Below, piece after piece: positions 37,007-45,814 of a stretch of 64,000 nucleotides of DNA. Made by a program: the position numbers and the translations under genes. This DNA is from Paracoccus chinensis. Lineage in GTDB: Bacteria > Pseudomonadota > Alphaproteobacteria > Rhodobacterales > Rhodobacteraceae. The notes beneath the pieces were generated by a model. The model was given only the letters and a program-made list of their open reading frames with translations, ran no database searches and was not told the origin of the DNA. The stretch's first letter is position 1. The number at the start of each line of letters is the position of its first letter. The stretch lies in assembly GCF_900102885.1 (NCBI RefSeq), contig NZ_FNGE01000002.1, forward strand, positions 186,001 to 250,000, in the 5' to 3' direction.

Positions 37007-37770
37007 GCGCCGTGCATCTGCAGATCGCGGGTGGCATCGCCATGCTGCGGCTGGACAACCCCGCGCGGCTGAACGCCTTCACGCCCGCGATGCTGGAGCA
37101 GCTGGTCGCGCATTGCGACCGGCTGGACCGGGACGGCGCGGCGCGGGCCGTCCTGCTGGTGGCCGAAGGGCCGCGCGCCTTCTGCGCGGGCGCCGACATC
37201 GGGGCTTGGGCCGGGATTCCGCCGGCCGAGTTCGCGCGGCTCTGGGTGCGGGGCGGGCATCGCATCTTCGACCGGCTGGCGCGGCTGCCCATGCCGACGG
37301 TGGCCGTGATCCAGGCCCACGCCTTCGGCGGCGGGCTGGAACTGGCGGCAGCCTGCGATCTTCGGGTCATGGCGCCCGGCGCGACCATTGCCCTGCCGGA
37401 AACGCAGGTCGGCATCGTGCCGGGCTGGTCGGGCACGCAGCGGCTCGCGCGCCTGATCCCCGAGCCGCTGCTGAAGGAAATGGCGCTGTTCGGGCGGCGG
37501 GTCAGCGCCGAACGTGCGCTGGCGGCGGGTTTCGTGGCCGAGGTCGCCGAGGACCCGCTGGCGGCCGCCCAGGCCATTGCGGGCAAGCTGCTGGAAACCT
37601 CGCCGCGCGCGACCGAGGTTGCGAAATACATGATCCACGCCGCCGTTGGCGAGGATCGGGATGCCATGATCGAGGCGCTGGGGTCCGGCATGATCGCCGC
37701 CAGCGCCGACAAGGCCGAGGGCGTCGCCGCCTTCGCCGCCAAGCGCAAGCCCGTCTTTCCGGGGACATGA
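37003..37770 (+). CDS. Enoyl-CoA hydratase/isomerase (crotonase) family protein
   Basis: 255 residues. Oxyanion-hole motifs are FCAGADIGAW (60-69) and FGGGLELAAACDL (108-120). Both positions that carry catalytic glutamates in true hydratases are Glu: E113 and E133 (LPETQVGIVPGWSGTQRL). This favours water addition to, or retro-aldol cleavage of, a CoA ester over simple isomerisation. It starts at GTG 37003, overlapping the CoA-transferase stop, and is followed by the aldehyde dehydrogenase after one base. The trio resembles ferulate-type CoA-dependent side-chain cleavage in logic, but the sugar context argues for another substrate. Confidence 0.88.
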   Translation: MSAVHLQIAGGIAMLRLDNPARLNAFTPAMLEQLVAHCDRLDRDGAARAVLLVAEGPRAFCAGADIGAWAGIPPAEFARLWVRGGHRIFDRLARLPMPTVAVIQAHAFGGGLELAAACDLRVMAPGATIALPETQVGIVPGWSGTQRLARLIPEPLLKEMALFGRRVSAERALAAGFVAEVAEDPLAAAQAIAGKLLETSPRATEVAKYMIHAAVGEDRDAMIEALGSGMIAASADKAEGVAAFAAKRKPVFPGT

Positions 37771-37771
37771 G

Positions 37772-39298
37772 ATGACCGAGCACACCCTGATCGCAGGCCC
37801 CGCCACCCCCGTCACACTGGAACCCCGGACCAACCGCCACCTGATCGGCGGCGAATGGGTGGACAGCAGCGACGGCGCCACCTTCGACCGCCTGTCGCCC
37901 TCGCACGGGATGCTGGTCAGCCGTTCCGCCAAGGGCGGCGCGGCCGAGACCGAGGCCGCCATCGCCGCCGCTTCCGCGGCGTTCGACGGGGGCGACTGGC
38001 GCTTTCTGCCGGGCAAGCAGCGCGCGGCCCTGCTGAGCCGCGTGGCCGAGCTGATCGACCGGGAGCGCGAAAGGATCGCCCGGATCGAGGTGCTGGAATC
38101 CGGCAAGCCCATCACCCAGGCGCTGGCCGAAATCGAGGGCGCGGCCGACCTGTGGCGCTATGCGGCGGCGCTGGCGCGGACAGTCCATGGCGACAGCCAC
38201 AACAGCCTCGGCCCCGACATGCTGGGCGTCGTGCTCAAGGAGCCCATCGGCACCGTTGGCATCATCACGCCCTGGAACTTTCCCTTCCTGATCGTCTGCC
38301 AGAAGCTGCCCTTCGCACTGGCCGCGGGCTGCACGGCGGTGGTGAAGCCCTCGGAGTTGACCCCTTCGACCACCGTCATCCTCGGAGAGCTGCTGGCCGA
38401 GGCGGGGCTGCCCGCGGGCGTTGTCAACATCGTGCTGGGCCATGGCGAGCCGGTGGGCGCGACCCTGTCCAGCCATCCGGGCGTGGACATGGTTTCGTTC
38501 ACGGGCTCGACCGCCGTGGGCAAGCGCATCGTCGCGGCGGGTTCGGGGACGCTGAAGAAGGTCTCGCTGGAACTGGGCGGCAAGAACCCGCAGGTGATCT
38601 TTCCCGACGCGGACCTTGATGCTGCGGCCGACGCCATCGCCTTCGGCGTCTATTTCAACGCAGGCGAATGCTGCAACTCGGGCAGCCGCATCATCGTGCA
38701 CGAGGACGTGGCCGAGGACCTGGTCGCCCGGGTGGCCGCGCTGTCCCGCCGCGTGCCCTTCGGCGACCCGCTGAACCCGGCGACGCAGGTCGGGGCCATC
38801 ATCTCGGACGACCACCTTGCAAAGATCGACGGCCATGTGCGGGCCGCGCACGAGGCAGGGGCGCGGGTGGTGATCGGGGGCGGCGTGCTGGCGGTGCCGG
38901 GCCTCGACGGCCGCTTCTACGCGCCGACCGTGATCGCGGACGTGACCCCCGGCATGGTGGTCGCGCGCGAGGAGGTCTTCGGCCCCGTCCTGTCGGTCCT
39001 GACCTTCCGCACCGAGGACGAGGCGATCCGGCTGGCCAACGACGCCAGCTACGGCCTGTCTGCGGGCGTCTGGAGCCGCGACGTCCATACCTGCCTGAAC
39101 TTCGCCCGCCGCGTGTCGGCCGGGACGATCTGGACGAATACCTGGATGGACGGCTTTGCGGAAATGCCGTTCGGTGGCATGAAGGAAAGCGGCCAGGGGA
39201 GGGAGCTTGGCCGCTACGGGTTGGAGGAGTTCCTGGAGGTCAAGACCGTCCAGATGCGCGTCGCGCGGGGGCGGAGCCTCTGGGTCGATAACGGCTGA
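37772..39298 (+). CDS. NAD(P)-dependent aldehyde dehydrogenase
   Basis: 508 residues, ALDH superfamily, betaine-aldehyde/lactaldehyde-like. Catalytic Cys is C301 in NAGECCNSGSR; the general base is E267 in SLELGGKNPQV; cofactor binding is by TPWNFPFLIVCQKLP and FTGSTAVGKRI. Oxidation of an aldehyde to the acid that the CoA-transferase then activates, or of an aldehyde released by the crotonase, are the two obvious placements. It is separated from the crotonase by one base and from the transporter genes by 30 bases with a new GGGGGAGG site. Confidence 0.93.
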   Translation: MTEHTLIAGPATPVTLEPRTNRHLIGGEWVDSSDGATFDRLSPSHGMLVSRSAKGGAAETEAAIAAASAAFDGGDWRFLPGKQRAALLSRVAELIDRERERIARIEVLESGKPITQALAEIEGAADLWRYAAALARTVHGDSHNSLGPDMLGVVLKEPIGTVGIITPWNFPFLIVCQKLPFALAAGCTAVVKPSELTPSTTVILGELLAEAGLPAGVVNIVLGHGEPVGATLSSHPGVDMVSFTGSTAVGKRIVAAGSGTLKKVSLELGGKNPQVIFPDADLDAAADAIAFGVYFNAGECCNSGSRIIVHEDVAEDLVARVAALSRRVPFGDPLNPATQVGAIISDDHLAKIDGHVRAAHEAGARVVIGGGVLAVPGLDGRFYAPTVIADVTPGMVVAREEVFGPVLSVLTFRTEDEAIRLANDASYGLSAGVWSRDVHTCLNFARRVSAGTIWTNTWMDGFAEMPFGGMKESGQGRELGRYGLEEFLEVKTVQMRVARGRSLWVDNG

Positions 39299-39328
39299 CA
39301 AGGCCGGTTTGCGCAGGGGGAGGAACGA

Positions 39329-40582
39329 ATGCGCGTTTTGGACAGACTGATGATGTCGGCGGCCCTGGCAGTCGCCTCGGCGGGGGCGGCCTCGGCTGCC
39401 GAGGTCGAGGTGCTGCACTGGTGGACCTCGGGCGGAGAGGCCGCGGCGCTGAACGTGCTGAAGCAGGACCTGGAAGGGCAGGGGATCACCTGGCGCGACA
39501 TGCCGGTGGCGGGCGGGGGCGGCGAGGCCGCGATGACCGCGCTGCGCGCCCGCGTGACGGCAGGCGACGCGCCGACCGCCGTGCAGGTGCTGGGTTTCGA
39601 CCTGCTGGACTGGACCGAACAGGGCGACGTGCTGGCGAACCTCGACGAGGTCGCGACGGCGGGCAACTGGAACGCGGTGATCCCGGCGGCGCTGCAGCGG
39701 TTCTCCAAGCCCGGCGACCATTGGGTCGCGGCGCCGGTGAACGTGCATTCGACTAACTGGGTCTGGGCGAACAAGGCCGTGCTGGATGAACTGGGCATCA
39801 GTCAGCCCACGAACTGGGACGAGTTCATCGCCGCGCTGCAGAAGGCCAAGGACGCGGGCAAGGTTGCGCTGGCCCATGGCGGCCAGCCCTGGCAGGAGGC
39901 CACGATCTTCGACAGCGCCGTCCTGGCGTCGGGCGGACCCGAGTTCTACCAGAAGTCGATGATCGACCTCGACCCCGAGGCGCTGGGGTCCGAGCAGATG
40001 GTCGCGGCCTTCGACAAGATGGAACAGCTGCGCGGCTTCGTGGACGACAACTTCTCGGGCCGCGACTGGAACCTCGCCAGCGCGATGGTCATCAACGGCG
40101 AGGCCGCCTTCCAGATCATGGGCGACTGGGCCAAGGGCGAGTTCCTGAACGCGGGCAAGGTGCCCGGCACCGACTTCCTGTGCTTCCGGGTGCCGGGCAC
40201 GGAAGGAACGGTCACCTTCAACAGCGACCAGTTCATGATGTTCAGGCAGGACGATCCCGAGGCCACCAAGGCGCAGATGGCCATGGCCGCCGCGATCGAG
40301 TCGCCCGAGTTCCAGGTGGCCTTCAACACGGTCAAGGGCTCGGTCCCCGCGCGCACGGATGTGCCCGACACCGAGTTCGACGACTGCGGCAAGAAGGGCA
40401 TGGCGGACCTCAAGGCCGCCTCCGAGGCGGGCACGCTCCTGGGCTCCATGGGCCACGGCCACGCCAACCCGGCCGCCGTGAAGAACGCGATGTATGACGT
40501 CATCACCGCGCATTTCAACGGCGAATACGACAGCCAGCAGGCCGCCGAGGAACTGGTGAACGCGGTCGAGGGCGCGCAGTAA
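39329..40582 (+). CDS. gtsA: Sugar ABC transporter substrate-binding protein, GtsA-like
   Basis: 417 residues: signal peptide (cut near residue 23, ASAAEVE) and a family 1 solute-binding fold. The mature start [20 protein letters not shown] and later [33 protein letters not shown] and [19 protein letters not shown] resemble the Pseudomonas glucose/mannose-binding protein GtsA (from memory) almost block for block. A hexose is the likely ligand, but specificity may differ in this operon. A stable hairpin follows the gene, which would raise its mRNA relative to the permeases. Confidence 0.92.
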   Translation: MRVLDRLMMSAALAVASAGAASAAEVEVLHWWTSGGEAAALNVLKQDLEGQGITWRDMPVAGGGGEAAMTALRARVTAGDAPTAVQVLGFDLLDWTEQGDVLANLDEVATAGNWNAVIPAALQRFSKPGDHWVAAPVNVHSTNWVWANKAVLDELGISQPTNWDEFIAALQKAKDAGKVALAHGGQPWQEATIFDSAVLASGGPEFYQKSMIDLDPEALGSEQMVAAFDKMEQLRGFVDDNFSGRDWNLASAMVINGEAAFQIMGDWAKGEFLNAGKVPGTDFLCFRVPGTEGTVTFNSDQFMMFRQDDPEATKAQMAMAAAIESPEFQVAFNTVKGSVPARTDVPDTEFDDCGKKGMADLKAASEAGTLLGSMGHGHANPAAVKNAMYDVITAHFNGEYDSQQAAEELVNAVEGAQ

Positions 40583-40591
40583 GCCACCGGC

Positions 40592-40612
40592 GCGGGGCCC
40601 GTGCGGCCCCGC
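40592..40612 (+). promoter_or_regulatory. Intercistronic hairpin after the binding-protein gene
   Basis: A perfect 8-bp stem (GCGGGGCC with GGCCCCGC) around a 5-base loop, 10 bases after the stop, followed by CCTTTCC. Hairpins at this position in sugar importer operons protect the binding-protein message or partly terminate transcription, giving excess binding protein. Function is inferred. Confidence 0.5.
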
Positions 40613-40658
40613 CCTTTCCGCCGCGGGAGGGCGCGGCGGTCCATCCGGGAGGAAACTC

Positions 40659-41576
40659 ATGTCCGCAGAAGCCATGCCCGCGGCGACAAGCCGTGCGGAT
40701 CTGCGCGGGCGCTTGCAGGACTGGCTGCCGAGGCTGGTGCTGTCGCCCTCGGTCGCGGCGATGCTGGTCTTCGTCTACGGCTTCATCGCCTATTCGGTCT
40801 TTCTGTCCTTCACGGGCTCGAAGATGCTGCCCAGCTACGACTGGGTGGGCTTCGACAACTACCGGCGCCTGTTCGGCCTGTCGGCCTGGACCACGGCGCT
40901 GGTGAACCTCGGGATCTTCGCGAGCCTGTACATCCTGATCTCGATCGCCATCGGGCTGATGCTGGCGATCTTCCTGGACCAGAAGATCCGCGCCGAGGGC
41001 ACCCTGCGCGCGATCTACCTTTACCCAATGGCGCTGAGCTTCATCGTCACCGGCACCGCCTGGAAATGGCTTCTGGACCCCGGCATCGGGATCGAGAACA
41101 CGATGCACCTGTGGGGCTGGGAAAGCTTCCGCTTCGACTGGATCAAGGACCGCGACATGGCGATCTACACGCTGGTGATCGCGGCGGTCTGGCAGTCCTC
41201 GGGCTTCGTCATGGCGATGTTCCTGGCGGGCCTGCGGGGCATCGACAACGAGATCCTGAAGGCCGCGCAGATCGACGGGGCCTCGAATCTCAGCTTGTAT
41301 CGCCGGATCGTCATCCCGATGCTGCGGCCCGCGTTCCTGTCGGCCTTCGTCATCCTCGCGCATCTGGCGATCAAGTCCTACGACCTGGTGATCGCGCTGA
41401 CGGGCGGGGGGCCGGGGCGGGCGACCGAGCTGCCCGCGACCTTCATGTATTCCTACACCTTCACCCGCAACCAGATGGGCGTGGGCGCGGCCAGCGCCGT
41501 GATCATGCTGATGGGCGTGGCCTCGGTGATCGTGCCCTACATCTATGCCGAGATGCGGCAGGGAGAGGACCGATGA
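40659..41576 (+). CDS. gtsB: Sugar ABC transporter permease, GtsB-like
   Basis: 305-residue inner-membrane permease with six hydrophobic segments and the EAA loop AAQIDGASNLSLYRRIVIPML, which docks the ATPase. It is of the MalF/UgpA class but without the long periplasmic loop. VGFDNYRRLFGLSAW and YLYPMALSFIVTGTAWKWLL support the GtsB group. GGGAGGA precedes the ATG; the end overlaps the next gene (ATGA). Confidence 0.93.
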   Translation: MSAEAMPAATSRADLRGRLQDWLPRLVLSPSVAAMLVFVYGFIAYSVFLSFTGSKMLPSYDWVGFDNYRRLFGLSAWTTALVNLGIFASLYILISIAIGLMLAIFLDQKIRAEGTLRAIYLYPMALSFIVTGTAWKWLLDPGIGIENTMHLWGWESFRFDWIKDRDMAIYTLVIAAVWQSSGFVMAMFLAGLRGIDNEILKAAQIDGASNLSLYRRIVIPMLRPAFLSAFVILAHLAIKSYDLVIALTGGGPGRATELPATFMYSYTFTRNQMGVGAASAVIMLMGVASVIVPYIYAEMRQGEDR

Positions 41577-42454
41577 GCGTCGCCACCCAGACCACCGCCG
41601 TCCGCACCGGCCGCATCGGGCGCGCGCTGATCGTCACGGTGCTGATCTTCTTCGCGCTGTTCTACCTGCTGCCGCTGGGCGTCATGCTGATCAACAGCCT
41701 GAAGCCGCTGCCCGAGATCACCGGCGGCAACATGATGGCCCTGCCGCGCGAGCCCACGCTGGACCCCTGGCGCTCGGCCTGGTCAACGGCGCAGATCGGG
41801 GTGCAGGCGACGGGCCTGAAGCCCTATTTCCTGAACTCGATCCTGATGGTCGTGCCCGCGGTCGCCATCTCGACCATGCTGGGGGCGCTCAACGGCTATG
41901 TCCTGACCAAGTGGCGCTTTCCGGGGCACCGCTGGGTCTTCGGGCTGCTGCTGTTTTCCTGCTTCATCCCCTTTCAGATCGTGCTGATCCCCATGGCGCG
42001 GCTGCTGGGCCTGATGGGGCTGGCGGGCTCGCTGCCGGGGCTGATCCTCGTGCACGTGGTCTACGGGATCGGCTTCTCGACGCTCTACTTCCGTAACTAC
42101 TATGCCGCCTTCCCGACCGAGCTGGTGCGCGCGGCCATGATCGACGGGGCGGGGTTCTTCCGCATCTTCTGGCGGATCATGCTGCCCGTGTCGGGGCCGA
42201 TCGCGGTGGTCTGCATCATCTGGCAGTTCACCAACATCTGGAACGACTTCCTGTTCGGCGTCTCCTTCGCGGGGCTGGACGCGATGCCGATGACGGTGGC
42301 GCTGAACAACCTCGTGCAGTCCTCGACGGGCGTGCGGGAATACAACGTCCACTTCGCGGCCGCGATCCTGGCCGCGCTGCCGACGCTGCTGGTTTACATC
42401 GTCGCGGGCCGCTATTTCGTGCGCGGCCTGATGGCGGGTTCTGTGAAGGGCTGA
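41573..42454 (+). CDS. gtsC: Sugar ABC transporter permease, GtsC-like
   Basis: 293-residue MalG-class permease with six membrane segments. The EAA loop is VRAAMIDGAGFFRIFWRIML. FYLLPLGVMLINSLKPLPEI and NDFLFGVSFAGLDAMPMTVALNN are typical. Its ATG overlaps the gtsB-like stop, and the ATPase gene starts 3 bases after its stop. Confidence 0.93.
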   Translation: MSVATQTTAVRTGRIGRALIVTVLIFFALFYLLPLGVMLINSLKPLPEITGGNMMALPREPTLDPWRSAWSTAQIGVQATGLKPYFLNSILMVVPAVAISTMLGALNGYVLTKWRFPGHRWVFGLLLFSCFIPFQIVLIPMARLLGLMGLAGSLPGLILVHVVYGIGFSTLYFRNYYAAFPTELVRAAMIDGAGFFRIFWRIMLPVSGPIAVVCIIWQFTNIWNDFLFGVSFAGLDAMPMTVALNNLVQSSTGVREYNVHFAAAILAALPTLLVYIVAGRYFVRGLMAGSVKG

Positions 42455-42457
42455 CCC

Positions 42458-43570
42458 ATGGGCTTTCTCGACATCGACAACGTCACCAAGTCCTATGGCA
42501 CGGTCGAGGTGCTGCACCGCGTGGACATCTCGGTGGGCGAGGGCGAGTTCCTCGTGCTCGTCGGCCCCTCGGGCTGCGGGAAATCGACGCTGCTGAACAT
42601 GATCGCGGGGCTCGAGGACATCACCTCGGGGACGATCTCGATCAACGGGCGGGTGGTGAACGAGGTCCACCCCTCGCGCCGCAACATCGCCATGGTGTTC
42701 CAGAGCTACGCGCTTTACCCCAACATGACCGTGGGCCAGAACATGACCTTCGGGCTTGAGATGCACGGCGTTCCCAAGGCGGAACGCGAGCGCGCGCTGA
42801 AGGACGTGGCGCAGCTTCTGCAGATCGGCCACCTGCTGGACCGAAAGCCCGGGCAGCTGTCGGGCGGGCAGCGCCAGCGGGTCGCGATGGGACGGGCGCT
42901 GGTGCGCGACCCCGATGTCTTCCTGTTCGACGAGCCGCTGTCGAACCTCGACGCGAAGCTGCGCGTGGACATGCGGACCGAGATCAAGAAGCTGCACCAC
43001 CGCTTGGGCCGCACCACCGTCTATGTCACCCACGACCAGATCGAGGCGCTGACGCTGTCCACCCGCATCGCCGTGATGAACAAGGGCCATGTCCAGCAAC
43101 TGGGCACGCCGCGGGAAATCTATGACCGGCCGGCTAACACCTTTGTCGCCAGCTTCATGGGCAACCCGTCCATGAACCTGATGCCCGCGCGCATCGTCGT
43201 CCGCGACGGTGCGCCGCATGCGCAGGTCACGCTGGACGGCGCCTCGCAGAAGCTGCTGCGGCTGGGCCAGCCCGCGCTGGCTGCGCAGGACGGGCGCGAG
43301 GTGATCCTGGGCCTGCGCCCCGAGGCGATCACCGACGAGGGTGGCGCCGACAGCAGCGCGCAACTGGTCGAGCAGGTGGATCATGTCGTTTCGGTGGTGG
43401 AACCGGCGGGCGCGGACACCTTTGCGGCCTTCACGGTCGGCGGGCGCGACGTGGTGGCGCGGCTGCGCGCCAATTCGCAGCCCCGCGTTGGGGCGCAGTT
43501 TCCCTTCCGGCTGAACATGGACAAGGCCGTGGTCTTCGATCCCCGGACCGAAGCGCGGATCGGGGACTGA
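42458..43570 (+). CDS. Sugar ABC transporter ATPase, UgpC/MsmK type
   Basis: 370 residues: ATPase domain with Walker A GPSGCGKST, Q-loop FQSYALYPNMTV, signature LSGGQRQRVAMGRALVRDP, Walker B FLFDEPLSNLDAKL and switch His in VYVTHDQIEAL, followed by a C-terminal OB/TOBE regulatory domain (about 240-370). It drives the two preceding permeases. ATPases of this class are often shared between several sugar importers in a genome, so its presence in the operon does not limit it to this one. Confidence 0.95.
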   Translation: MGFLDIDNVTKSYGTVEVLHRVDISVGEGEFLVLVGPSGCGKSTLLNMIAGLEDITSGTISINGRVVNEVHPSRRNIAMVFQSYALYPNMTVGQNMTFGLEMHGVPKAERERALKDVAQLLQIGHLLDRKPGQLSGGQRQRVAMGRALVRDPDVFLFDEPLSNLDAKLRVDMRTEIKKLHHRLGRTTVYVTHDQIEALTLSTRIAVMNKGHVQQLGTPREIYDRPANTFVASFMGNPSMNLMPARIVVRDGAPHAQVTLDGASQKLLRLGQPALAAQDGREVILGLRPEAITDEGGADSSAQLVEQVDHVVSVVEPAGADTFAAFTVGGRDVVARLRANSQPRVGAQFPFRLNMDKAVVFDPRTEARIGD

Positions 43571-43573
43571 GGA

Positions 43574-45052
43574 ATGGATGCCGACATCATCATCGTGGGC
43601 TCGGGGATCGGCGGGGCGACGGCGGCAGCGGCGCTGGCCCCTTCGGGGCGGCGCATCCTGATCCTTGAGCGCGGCGAACGGCTGGCCGACGCGCCCCATT
43701 GCCGCGACCCGCAGGCGATCTTCCGCGACGGCCGCTTCCGCCCCGAGGAAAGCTGGCTCGACGGCGAGGGCCGGCCCTTCAACCCCGGCAACTATTACTA
43801 CGTCGGCGGCAACTCCAAGTTCTACGGCGCGGTGCTGATCCGCTATCGGGCCGAGGACTTCGGCCCCATCCGCCACATGGGCGGGACCACGCCCGGCTGG
43901 CCGCTGGGCTACGCGGACTACGAGCCCTGGTACGCCCGCGCCGAGGCCATGTTCCAGGTGCGCGGGACCGAGGACGACCCGACCGACCCGCCGCGTTCGA
44001 CCCCATTCCCGCATCCGCCCGTGTCCGACGAGCCCGAGATCGCGGACCTGCGCGCGCGCCTGCGCCGGATCGGGCTGCATCCCTCGCATCTGCCGCTGGG
44101 GGTGGATCTCGACCGCTGGTTGGAACGTGCCAAGACGCCATGGGACGCCTTTCCTGACACGACCGGCGCCAAGATGGACGCCGAGTCCGTCGGCATCGCG
44201 CAGGCGCTGGCGCATCCGAACGTCACGCTGCTGACCGGCGCGCGGGTGGCCGCGCTGGAAACCCAAGGCAACCGCGTCACCGCTCTGCGGCTGCAGGACG
44301 GGCGGCGGCTGACCTCCGCAACGGTGGTGCTGGCGGCGGGTGCGGTGAACACGGCGGCGCTGCTGCTGTCCTCGGGCTCCGAGGCGCACCCGAGGGGACT
44401 TGCCAACCGCTCGGACCAGGTCGGGCGGAACTTCATGAACCACAATGCCTCGGCCGTGCTGGCGGTGCATCCCTGGCGCAGGAACCGCTCGGTCTACCAG
44501 AAGACGCTGATGATCAACGACTACTACCTGACCGGCGGCCCGAACGGAGAGCCCTTGGGCAACGTGCAGATGCTGGGCCGCGTGTCGGGGCCGATCCTCG
44601 CCGCGACCTCGGGCCTGCCCCGGCGCGCGGCGCACTGGATCGCGGACCACGCGCTGGACCTTTACGCCATGTCCGAGGACCTGCCCTCGCCCGACAGCCG
44701 GGTGACGGTGGAAAACGGCCGCATCCGCCTGGACTGGCGGCGGTCCAACTGGGAGGCGCATCTGGCGCTGGTCGCCCGGCTCAAGCGCGACCTGCGGCGG
44801 GCGGGCTATCCGCTGGTCCTGTCGCGGGCCTTCGACCGGCGCACGCCCTCGCACCAATGCGGCACGGCGCGGATAGGGCTGGACCCGGCTGCAAGCGTGG
44901 TGGACCCCTGGGGGCGGGCGCATGACCACCCGAACCTGTTCATTGCGGATGCGAGCGTCCTGCCGACCTCGGCCGCCGTGAACCCCGCCCTGACCGTCGC
45001 GGCCCATGCGCTGCGGGTTGCCCACCGCATCAGCGAGGGGGCAGGGGCATGA
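43574..45052 (+). CDS. GMC family FAD oxidoreductase (first of two)
   Basis: 492 residues. FAD motif GSGIGGATAAAAL (from 9) and the C-terminal GMC domain with H427 in SHQCGTARIG and N470 in AVNPALTVAAHA, the His-Asn pair typical of GMC enzymes. The middle part (YYYVGGNSKFYGAVLIRYRA; TTPGWPLGYADYEPWYARAE) resembles the pyranose-oxidase/gluconate-dehydrogenase-like side of the family rather than choline dehydrogenase. No signal peptide is visible, suggesting a cytoplasmic flavoprotein dehydrogenase. Likely oxidises a sugar or sugar acid hydroxyl. Stop and next ATG overlap. Confidence 0.86.
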   Translation: MDADIIIVGSGIGGATAAAALAPSGRRILILERGERLADAPHCRDPQAIFRDGRFRPEESWLDGEGRPFNPGNYYYVGGNSKFYGAVLIRYRAEDFGPIRHMGGTTPGWPLGYADYEPWYARAEAMFQVRGTEDDPTDPPRSTPFPHPPVSDEPEIADLRARLRRIGLHPSHLPLGVDLDRWLERAKTPWDAFPDTTGAKMDAESVGIAQALAHPNVTLLTGARVAALETQGNRVTALRLQDGRRLTSATVVLAAGAVNTAALLLSSGSEAHPRGLANRSDQVGRNFMNHNASAVLAVHPWRRNRSVYQKTLMINDYYLTGGPNGEPLGNVQMLGRVSGPILAATSGLPRRAAHWIADHALDLYAMSEDLPSPDSRVTVENGRIRLDWRRSNWEAHLALVARLKRDLRRAGYPLVLSRAFDRRTPSHQCGTARIGLDPAASVVDPWGRAHDHPNLFIADASVLPTSAAVNPALTVAAHALRVAHRISEGAGA

Positions 45053-45804
45053 GCCGCATCACCCTGATCACCGGCGGCCAGCAGGGCATCGGCCTCGGCA
45101 TTGCCACCGCGCTGGCGGGCGCGGGCTGGACCGTGGCGCTGGCGGCCGAGCGGCCCGAGGACGATCCTGCCGTCACCGAAGCGCTGGGTGCCCTGCCGGG
45201 GGCACGCTACTTCCGCCACGACCTGACCGACATTGCTGCCGCCCCGGGGCTGGTCGAGCGGGTCGAGGCCGCGTTGGGTCCGATCACCACCTTCGTGTCG
45301 AATGCGGGCGTCCCGGCGCTGTCGCGCGGCGACATGCTGGAGATGTCTGCGGACAGCTTCGACCTCGTCATGGGCGTGAACCTGCGCGGCGGCTTCTTCC
45401 TGGCGCAGGCCGTGGCGCGGCGGATGGTGGACACGCCTGCGCCGAATTATCGCGCGATGATCTTCGTGACCTCGGTCAGCGCCGAGCTCGTCTCGGTCGA
45501 GCGTGCCGAGTACTGCCTGTCGAAGGCCGCGGCCTCGATGATGACCCGGCTCTACGCGGCGCGGCTCGCCCCCGAAGGCATCGGCGTCTTCGAACTGCGC
45601 CCCGGCATCATCCGCACCGCCATGACCGAAGGGGTCGCCGCGAAATACGACGCCCGCATCGCCGAGGGCCTTGTCCCCGCAGGCCGCTGGGGCGTGCCCG
45701 CCGACATAGGCGCGGCCGTCCTGCCCCTGGCGGAGGGCGCGATGGCCTTCTCGACCGGCGCCGTCATCCCCGTTGATGGCGGCCTGTCGCTGCACCGTTT
45801 GTGA
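45049..45804 (+). CDS. Short-chain dehydrogenase/reductase
   Basis: 251-residue classical SDR. Cofactor motif TGGQQGIG (8-15), SNAG, catalytic Tyr155 and Lys159 (YCLSKAA), and the ending FSTGAVIPVDGGLSLHRL. It is annotated in many genomes as 3-oxoacyl-ACP reductase, but the operon implies a polyol or sugar substrate. It overlaps the first GMC gene by 4 bases and precedes the second by 10 bases. Confidence 0.9.
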   Translation: MSRITLITGGQQGIGLGIATALAGAGWTVALAAERPEDDPAVTEALGALPGARYFRHDLTDIAAAPGLVERVEAALGPITTFVSNAGVPALSRGDMLEMSADSFDLVMGVNLRGGFFLAQAVARRMVDTPAPNYRAMIFVTSVSAELVSVERAEYCLSKAAASMMTRLYAARLAPEGIGVFELRPGIIRTAMTEGVAAKYDARIAEGLVPAGRWGVPADIGAAVLPLAEGAMAFSTGAVIPVDGGLSLHRL

Positions 45805-45814
45805 AGGGACGAGG

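Noticed and set aside
37502..40675. Minus-strand open frame of about 1050 codons across the aldehyde dehydrogenase and sugar-binding-protein genes
   Set aside because: Shadow of well-supported genes with recognisable catalytic residues; no ribosome site or family pattern.
41783..45025. Minus-strand open frame of about 1080 codons across the permease, ATPase and GMC genes
   Set aside because: Antisense shadow; composition is typical of reversed GC-rich coding sequence.
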